64,000 nucleotides of DNA from Ulota crispa (taxonomy: Eukaryota > Streptophyta > Bryopsida > Orthotrichales > Orthotrichaceae), in NCBI GenBank assembly GCA_963920765.1, contig OY987251.1, forward strand, positions 8,869,219 through 8,933,218. The letters run 5' to 3'. A program made the position numbers and the translations under genes. This document shows, one piece after another, positions 56,800-64,000 of the stretch. A model generated the notes under the pieces. The model worked only from the letters and a program-made list of their open reading frames with translations, ran no database searches and was not told the origin of the DNA. The first letter of the stretch is position 1. Each line of letters starts with the position of its first letter.

Positions 56800-57717
56800 T
56801 TAACCCCTAAGTGTCCAACGCACCACATTTTGGTGTTCAAAAAACTTTAGAAAGCTTTGAAACCATGTTGAAAGCACATATTTTATCATTTTCAAGTTTT
56901 TTTTTGGAAAAATTACACACTGAAGTTAGCTTCAGTGTCCAAATTTAATTTCCTCCATATCTTGTTCCAATTGTTTTTGGTGGAAGGTTAATTGCAAGCA
57001 TACACTTTGTGTCGTGAAAAGTGTCATGAAAAGTATCATGAATAGTGTCATGAATAGTGTCACAAAGCCTATGACAAGTTGCCACATTGAAAAAACGGGC
57101 ATCAAGTTAAGAAAAAGGTAAAGATTTCCCTTGGGCAATAAGGGCCCTTTTACTGAAATTTTGACATCTAACAAAATCTAAAAGTGCTTTTGGACTAATT
57201 TTGCTTGGAATGTCTTTGTTGTAAAAACTAGAATTCATTCATTGTTGAATTCTCTTTCATTCATAATAATTTTTGGTCAATAATTGAAGCTAAGATTTTC
57301 TTTGTATTAGACAATTGCACTTTGACAGTTGCGTAGCAGGATCATTTGTAAAAATATGGTAATGGATTTGGAAGGGGGGCCCTTAGTTTTGAAGGAACAA
57401 CAATAAACATTTAAAAACATCCTAAGTAGTTGTTTCCCACTTTTGTATCCAAAAATTTCCAATTTGCATTAGGAGTTTTGGGCAATTCCAAAAAGAGCAA
57501 AAAATTCTATACTCATCATCATTCAATCTCAAATATCTTAAAATTTGCATGGTTATTTTGAATGTTTTTTGGATAGTTCCATCTAGAAGCCTTGAGGTTC
57601 AAAACTTAATAGTTATAATTTTATTTAGATGTTTAATAATGATCTTACAAGGACTATTCAAAAACTTCAAAACTGCCTTCCAAAAGCAAGAAAAACACCC
57701 TTGGGCATTTAGGGGTG
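56800..57717 (+). mobile_element. TTAA-flanked MITE family F, copy 2 (918 bp)
   Basis: Left TTAACCCCTAAGTGTCC at 56800; right CCTTGGGCATTTAGGGGT at 57717 with the final TTAA eroded to GAAG. Alignable with copy 1 at many blocks, longer by an insertion near 56850-56990, and carrying a three-fold repeat of 'GTGTCATGAA' around 57015-57062. Confidence 0.75.
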
Positions 57718-59692
57718 AAGGAAGGAAAGAGTACATCTATTTAGCCAATTTCAGCAAAGTTTTGCTGAAGATTGCTGTAGCTCCCAAACCAACGAAAGCG
57801 TCATTCAAAATTGCCAGTACTAAACCAAATTCTTGCAGGCCGTTGTAGCTAAATATCTGAAGATTAAACTTTTAATTTCAACTCCATTTGGTAGTTGATA
57901 AAAACCTTGGCCTTCATAAGGTGAAGGACTAAGCCAATTTCAATCCTTGACAAGGTTGCAAACAAAAAGAATATTCTTGAAACTAAAAAAGAATCAATAT
58001 TAGTAATATAATGCAAAGTTTGTAGTATTATGAGGTCTTAGCTGTTAGCAATTCCAAATTGTAGGGAATTGACCAATACATAATTGAAAACACAAGAAAT
58101 AAGTAGGAAGGTTTTTGAAATAGCCAACTTTAACCGGTAATGTTGTGAAAAAAATTGATTTGATACTTTAACGGTTTAACCCCTAAAATTCTTTTGTGTT
58201 TACATGCTCAAATGGTTCAAACTAGACCTCTCTCAATGAAATGATTAGTAAATCAAAATTTTGAATTTTTTTCAGTAAATTAACTAGAAGATCCATTTTG
58301 TCACCTGCTTATGTACTGTACATCCTCTCAAAAATTCAAGCTTTGTGAGGGCATACTTCATTACATTATAACACTCAAAGTAGGGGCAATTTTTTTTTTT
58401 GAAGCTTCTCTAAGGTGTCAATTTTTTTTTTGGTCATTCAAAATGACATCCTCCACTTCATGATTTTTTTGTGCAATTTAGCTTTCTTGTAGAGCATGGA
58501 GTTGGCTATATGCCTCACAAGTTTCATGATCATCCAATGCTTAAAACATAGTGGAAATTTTTTGGAAGTGGGAACTACTTTGTGAAATTATCACACAAAG
58601 AAAACTTCATGGAAGAGATTTTTATAGAAATAAATCTCAATTGCAAAATAGTGTGTAAACCTAGAACATCATGTGGAGTACTTGCCAAACAAAATCTTTT
58701 CTAAAAATAAAAAGTAAAACAGAAATTATTACATAGTCAAGGAGAGTTGATTGCAAATTTTGCCCATTGACCAAGCTGTTGTAAAGTGGTTTTGAACCCT
58801 ATTTGGGCAACACCCTTCCTCAATCTCTTTATTTCTAATTTTTTTAGGGATGCCAGCGTTGACATATAAATCACATTTGATACCATATCTCCCTAAATAT
58901 TATTCAGTTCCACTTTTTTTGAAAGTGATACAAGTTTTTCAATATGAGCACTTACACCCTTATTTTCACAATCTCATCTTATGTATTTACTCGAGAAATG
59001 CTTGTCCGAATATCCCAAAAGCCCAAAGTGAGCTCCTTTATGGGTTAAGTGCCGGAGAAAAACTAATGTACCCAAAAATTCTCCCAAAACGCTGAAATGC
59101 TCACAACAAAGCTTAACGTGAAGAGTACAAGTTTTAGAAACAGTAGTTAATTCACCAATAAAAATTTGAGAAAACTTCTATCCTGAAAGCCTATCCATCA
59201 TTGCAAAAAATCCCATTTAGCTTCATTGGTCCTTTAGGATCTACGGTCTGGAAGCTGGTGGTGTAAACAGTAATCATCAGTATAAAATATCTGGTTCACA
59301 ACATAAATAAAACGATGTCACTGATTTCTTTAGTTAAATGAAGCCTTGTGTTGATAACTTAGTTGAGCAGTTAATCTTGTTTATTGAGGTAAACCCAATG
59401 GGATGCATGATTTTCATTCGATTTATCCTTAGTGGTGTTACCACTTGCCACTAACCTAGGAAGTCCTTGAAGCAACCCTTTACCAGCTAGTTTGCACTTT
59501 TTGGGAGTTAGACTCTTTACATTATCTTTCAGAAAAATTTCTTTCAATTATAAGTGGAATTAGCATCCAATCCAAGTAATTTTGTGTTTTTTGAACTCTT
59601 GTGGCATTTGTTGTGAGCTTTTTAGAGCTGAAATGGTATAGGCTCTAAAAGCATCCACATCCTAATTAATATTGATTCATTGAGGAAAACGT
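57718..59692. other. No gene recognised
   Basis: AT-rich sequence. A lone family F-like terminus (TTTAACCCCTAAAAT) occurs at 58175 without a partner, and a degraded family A body lies at about 59520-59660. Confidence 0.45.
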
Positions 59693-60368
59693 TGTTTGGT
59701 GAGCGTAAAATGGTGAGCCATGAGCATGGTTTCAAAATTTTGTGAGTAAGAACAAATTCTCAACTCAATATCAATGGAATAACAAAAAGAAAAGCAATTT
59801 TTCAAGAGACAATAGTTTAGGTACCATTTATGAATCAGGTCTAGTCAAATGGGACATTATTTTGCTAAAAATTGCACTAATCAATTTTTCTTATTGCTAC
59901 AAACAAGCCGTGGTTCGAGGGTTGATAGCCATATGAACTCTCATTTCCAATAAACTACTTGATGAAATTGCAAAGTTAAGTGAAATAATCTACAGACAAA
60001 CAAGTAGCTTCCCTACAAAAAAAATTGTCCCCAGAGCACTAGCTCACTTTGAAAGTAAGGTGCTTAATTGCTTACCCAACTTCTGGAGGGCAGATTCTCT
60101 AAATGTATACAACACTACTTTGTGAGCGCAAAATGGTGAGCCTATGAGCGGTGAGCCAAGATTACATGAGCGGGAACCAATTTTGAGCTCAAACTCAATG
60201 AATGGACTAAAAAAACTAGCAAAATTTTTAAGAGATGAAAGTTTAAAATGCAGAGTTAGTAGGTTCATGTACACAATGTACACAATTGTTGGTGAAATTT
60301 AGTATTTTGACCAAAAAAAACTAAGGTCACCACTCACAGATCCCTGCTCACGGTTTAGCATTCCCCCT
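59693..60368. repeat. Dispersed repeat family I, partial copy and full copy 2
   Basis: 60107-60368 matches 27655-27912 in ordered blocks (see that entry). A start-only copy ('GGTGAGCGTAAAATGGTGAGCC') occurs at 59697-59755. Confidence 0.55.
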
Positions 60369-61313
60369 GTAGATGCAAAGCCCCTCCTCTGTTGTTTGGA
60401 ACCAACAAACAATTCTTATTTCAAAAGATACATGAAAGCAATCCCTCAATATTTATTTATGCCGTTATACCTCTTTTTGAAATATGAAAAAAAGGAAAAG
60501 AAAAGAAAGGCCAAAAACCAAAACAGAATACTGATATGAACAATATCAAGAGTCGAAGCTGATATTCTTGGTTCACTGCTATACAAGTATTAGTCATGGA
60601 GGAGTTGTTGAATGATGGCAACAAAAGGGGTACAACTAAAATTTTATAACAAACTTCCATGGTGAGTGGGTACTGGGTAGTGGACGAGTGGGTACCCAAT
60701 TAATATTTTATTACAAATAGTACTGAAATACTTTGATATACTAATAATGGCTGTCGTGGATCTTGTAAATTGGTTTCCTTCCTTTGGTGCTCTTTTGGTG
60801 CCCTTTTGGATTGTTGGACTAATACACCTAATCAATGAATACGATTAGTAGATATCAGTGTCCATTTAGTGACCCCATGTCACTACTTTAGTGGAGTTTT
60901 GCTACTGTAAATGCTGAAAACCTTAACCACTACCAAGTAACTACAGCATGGTTCCTGCAATATGTAAGTCAATACCAGCACCATCTCATGTACCCTGCTT
61001 TGGTACTGTACCTACGATAAAAAAAATTGAGCTCATTTTTGCCACAATCTTACCTCATTATGACATTGGCTACCTTAGCATCAAAAACAATTAGGTGAGA
61101 AAATTAGATGAAAATTTGGATGAAATTGTCATATTCTTTATCAAAGTACCATTAGGTGCACTAAAATTTCAATGAATGTCACTAACTCTAATCCCATGAT
61201 TGGTTATTTATTCGAGGTGCATTAAGTTTAGTTGTACCCTCTCCGAGTCAGTGGCATTGTGCTCTTGCAAGCCTCTTGTTTTCTTGTTGTTTGACTAGCA
61301 TTCTGGTTGTTTT

Positions 61314-61625
61314 AGGGAAATATTGATGAATACCCCTGAAATTTGCAATAGATATTCTTAGTTTTCAAAAATTGCACAAATATCCTTAGTCCATAATTTT
61401 CAGGCATTTATTTGTTGTAGTGATCACTTCCTTCATGACCAATGTTGAAAATGGGAGTGCAATGAAACAAAGAAGAAGCAACATGTGCACAAAGGCAAAA
61501 GGAAGTGACGTGCACAACAAAAAATGTCTGAAAATTATGTTCCAAGGATATTTGTGCAATTTCTGAAAAACAAGAGTATCTATACAAATATGGCAAACTT
61601 CAGGGGCATCCATCAAATTTTCCCT
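61314..61625. mobile_element. Long-TIR foldback element, Mutator-like
   Basis: AGGGAAATATTGATGAATACCCC on the left and GGGGCATCCATCAAATTTTCCCT on the right (ends quoted in part), with further inverted blocks TGCACAAATATCCTT / AAGGATATTTGTGCA and ATAATTTTCAG / CTGAAAATTAT. The arms reach about 105 bases. GTTTTA flanks both ends. The open frames on the minus strand are by-products. Confidence 0.75.
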
Positions 61626-64000
61626 CGTTTTAGTAGTATTTGCCCATGTCTCTTTTGGTTCTATTTCTGAATAAGTTTTATAGTAAATCTTGTGTACTTT
61701 ACTCATGCATTGAATTGCTTTTCATTTCCATCAAAGAAATCAAAATATATTATGTTGGTTGATTTGGTAAATGAACATGCTCACGTAGACAATTTCACCC
61801 ATAACTTTTTGGCATGGTGCGTGTTGCTTGACTAATGAAAAATAAAATAAAGGGATTCCTAACCATACTCTGGGGGCAGCGTGGAATGTGGATGGCTAAT
61901 CGTTCAAGAAATAGGTGCCAAACGTTTACAAAAATCATCTTTAGATACTGTTGATCTGGAAAAGAAAAGAAAAAAACTCACATGATATTTGTGGTTTTTG
62001 ACGTTTGTTTTAGTATATTTTGGTTTGTTTTTAAATGGATATTTAGTAGAATGCATTGACCTTGCATTTGAGGTAGGGTAGCAAATGTGCCTAGTAAGAG
62101 TTGTTAATTTTATCCAATTGACTCTTGTGGAATCACTAGCTAACATAAATATTCAGTTTGATATGGGAAAATGCCTAAAGTGCCATTGATGAAACGTAGC
62201 ATTTCAAGTGTAGCTGCATGTATGATCTTACAATACCATGTTCTTAGCAACGTTGAAAAGAGAAAATCTCGCATAGACAAGTCAATTCCTCAAATTTTTA
62301 AAGTTCATCTTTGAGCCTTAAAACCTCATGTTTTCACATTCCAAAAAATATCATCTAATAGTATTTTATAACACGGTTTTCATTTGGGTGGAGTACTCAG
62401 TTGAATTATACAACTTGTACACGAGTTATTTCATCTATTGTGCCCATTGCTATTAATACGAATTTGCACTGGTTCAAGAAAAAAGTAAATTTATCAAGCA
62501 CAAAGTTAAGGTAAAACAAACTAAAATTAATAAATTCAATTTGTTGCTATGGGTCATAGTATCAAAATATTCACGCATACATTAAATTCAAGTGGCCAAA
62601 ATTTTGAAGATGTTTTGTAAACAAGCACCTTAACTTAACTAGGGAGAGCAAGAAGGATGTTGCATTACAAAGGTTGGGCCTTCAAGTTGCTTATTGGGGA
62701 GTAACAAGAGGTTGTGCCCAAAATTCCTCCTAAGAGAATGAGGGCAAGAGACATGCCATTCCCTTTTCATTAAACTAGTGTAGAGGACCTTGCTCTCTAA
62801 ATTTTAGCACAAATTGATAAAACTTGTGTAACTTATAACAAGTCCAATAATAAACTTGATTATGAGCTCAATGTGTATATCGTGCATAGTATAAGTCATA
62901 AATAAAGTCCAAGTGAATATCACTGAGAGGAACCATCTTATTGATCATTTCTAGTTGGCTTAAGGCGTATGTTCCATTTGTTTTTATGAGAGATGTTAGG
63001 CAAGTACTAGATGGTCAATTTTAATTGGTATTCCCACTTGAGCTAGTAATTAAGAACCAACCCTAGTTGGCAAGGTTGGTGGTAGTAAATTGCATTGGTT
63101 TTATTAAGTAGAAATTGTAATAAACTATGACCACAAAAATAATTCTTTACTAAAATGCTTAAGTCCTAAAATAAGGAAACAAAGCTTTGATATTATTAAT
63201 CATGGTATTATGTAAAGTTGGTGAGGATGGTGGATTAACCCTTTATAGACCACACACATTTTCACAAAATCCATTAGAAACCAGGGAGGTAAACTTGGAC
63301 GTGCATTTGAATCAATTATGGACCCAATTTCAATAATCCAACCGTACAAATGAGAAGTAGACCTTGTTTACTATAAAGCATCAAAATCTCATTTAGATCT
63401 ACTGTTGGAGATGAAATATTATAATGATTGAGTGAGTGGTAGGCAGGAATTCTCTAGTTTTCATGCTTGTGTGGTTTTGAACCATATTGCTTCATACAAG
63501 CTTTGCTTGAGAAGAGCCTTGTATTTCTAAAAAGCTGGGTTTTCCACCTTTCCAATAAGACTAATTTCACACAAAAAGGATAAAAATAGCAATCACAAGG
63601 TGTAGCTAAGTGGACAAAAAGGGTCAAAAATCCCACTTTCTTGGCTACCCAAAAATAGTTTTACAAGAAACTCGATAAATGCTATGGAAAATCCAATTGG
63701 TGAAAACAATAAAGAATTGGCCTTGAATGTAGGAAATTTTTTTTAAAGATAAAATGATAGCATCATTATAATAGATTTTCAAATACTACAATTATACTAC
63801 TACCGTATAGGAACCTAGTACAAGCATATTTCTTGATCAATCTAAAATTTTTTAGGATGACATAATTGAAATTTGACATTCTTCTTGGATATTTGATGTA
63901 TTGTATTGTTGCTTTGATCCATCTTTGACCAAATATGAATACGTATTTTGAGGCCATGCCATATAAACACCATTATTTATGAACTCACATACCCAATTCA
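61626..64000. other. No gene recognised
   Basis: AT-rich intergenic sequence; short open frames on both strands show no family resemblance and no repeat ends were found. Confidence 0.45.

Overview
The window is AT-rich nuclear DNA of a land plant. Four intron-containing or organelle-type plant genes are widely spaced in a dense background of small non-autonomous DNA transposons (MITEs). A complete BUB1 kinase and a DYW-class PPR protein with long, regular P-L-S repeats, in a genome with GT-AG introns of a few hundred bases, suggest a bryophyte, possibly a moss. That placement is inference and the lineage is not proven. No rRNA, tRNA, CRISPR or organellar genes were recognised.

Layout. 1-8.3 kb: a decayed CACTA (En/Spm) transposon whose TNP2, DUF4218 and DUF4216 pieces are still readable on the + strand. 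8.3-12.7 kb: a GC-rich tandem duplication and four MITEs. 12.8-20.4 kb (-): BUB1, about 18 exons. 21-31 kb: no gene; nested and clustered MITEs, tandem repeats and a near-perfect hairpin. 31.4-36.9 kb (+): CARA, small subunit of carbamoyl-phosphate synthetase, 10 exons with four MITEs in its introns. 39.6-42.4 kb (-): a single-exon, 928-residue PPR-DYW RNA-editing protein. 43.7-44.2 kb (-): an inverted partial copy of the 5' end of the next gene. 48.4-54.0 kb (+): a SWAP70-like PH-domain/coiled-coil protein, 10 exons. 54-64 kb: no gene; further MITE-like elements.

The four genes are housekeeping genes of unrelated pathways: spindle checkpoint, arginine/pyrimidine synthesis in plastids, organelle RNA editing, and membrane/Rho-GTPase signalling. 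There is no operon-like logic. The most interesting points are: (1) three copies of the BUB1 CD1 (Mad1-recruiting) motif; (2) an inverted duplicate of the SWAP70-like promoter and first two exons lying upstream of, and on the same strand as, the PPR-DYW gene, where it may supply its promoter and an in-frame chimeric upstream ORF; (3) a MITE family flanked by TTAA with termini beginning CCCC, resembling piggyBac-type insertion; (4) several MITE families with intact target-site duplications, including one nested insertion.

Exon boundaries were placed by eye from reading frame, GT-AG sites and recognisable protein families. One BUB1 junction (exon 9 to 10) does not keep frame and is flagged.
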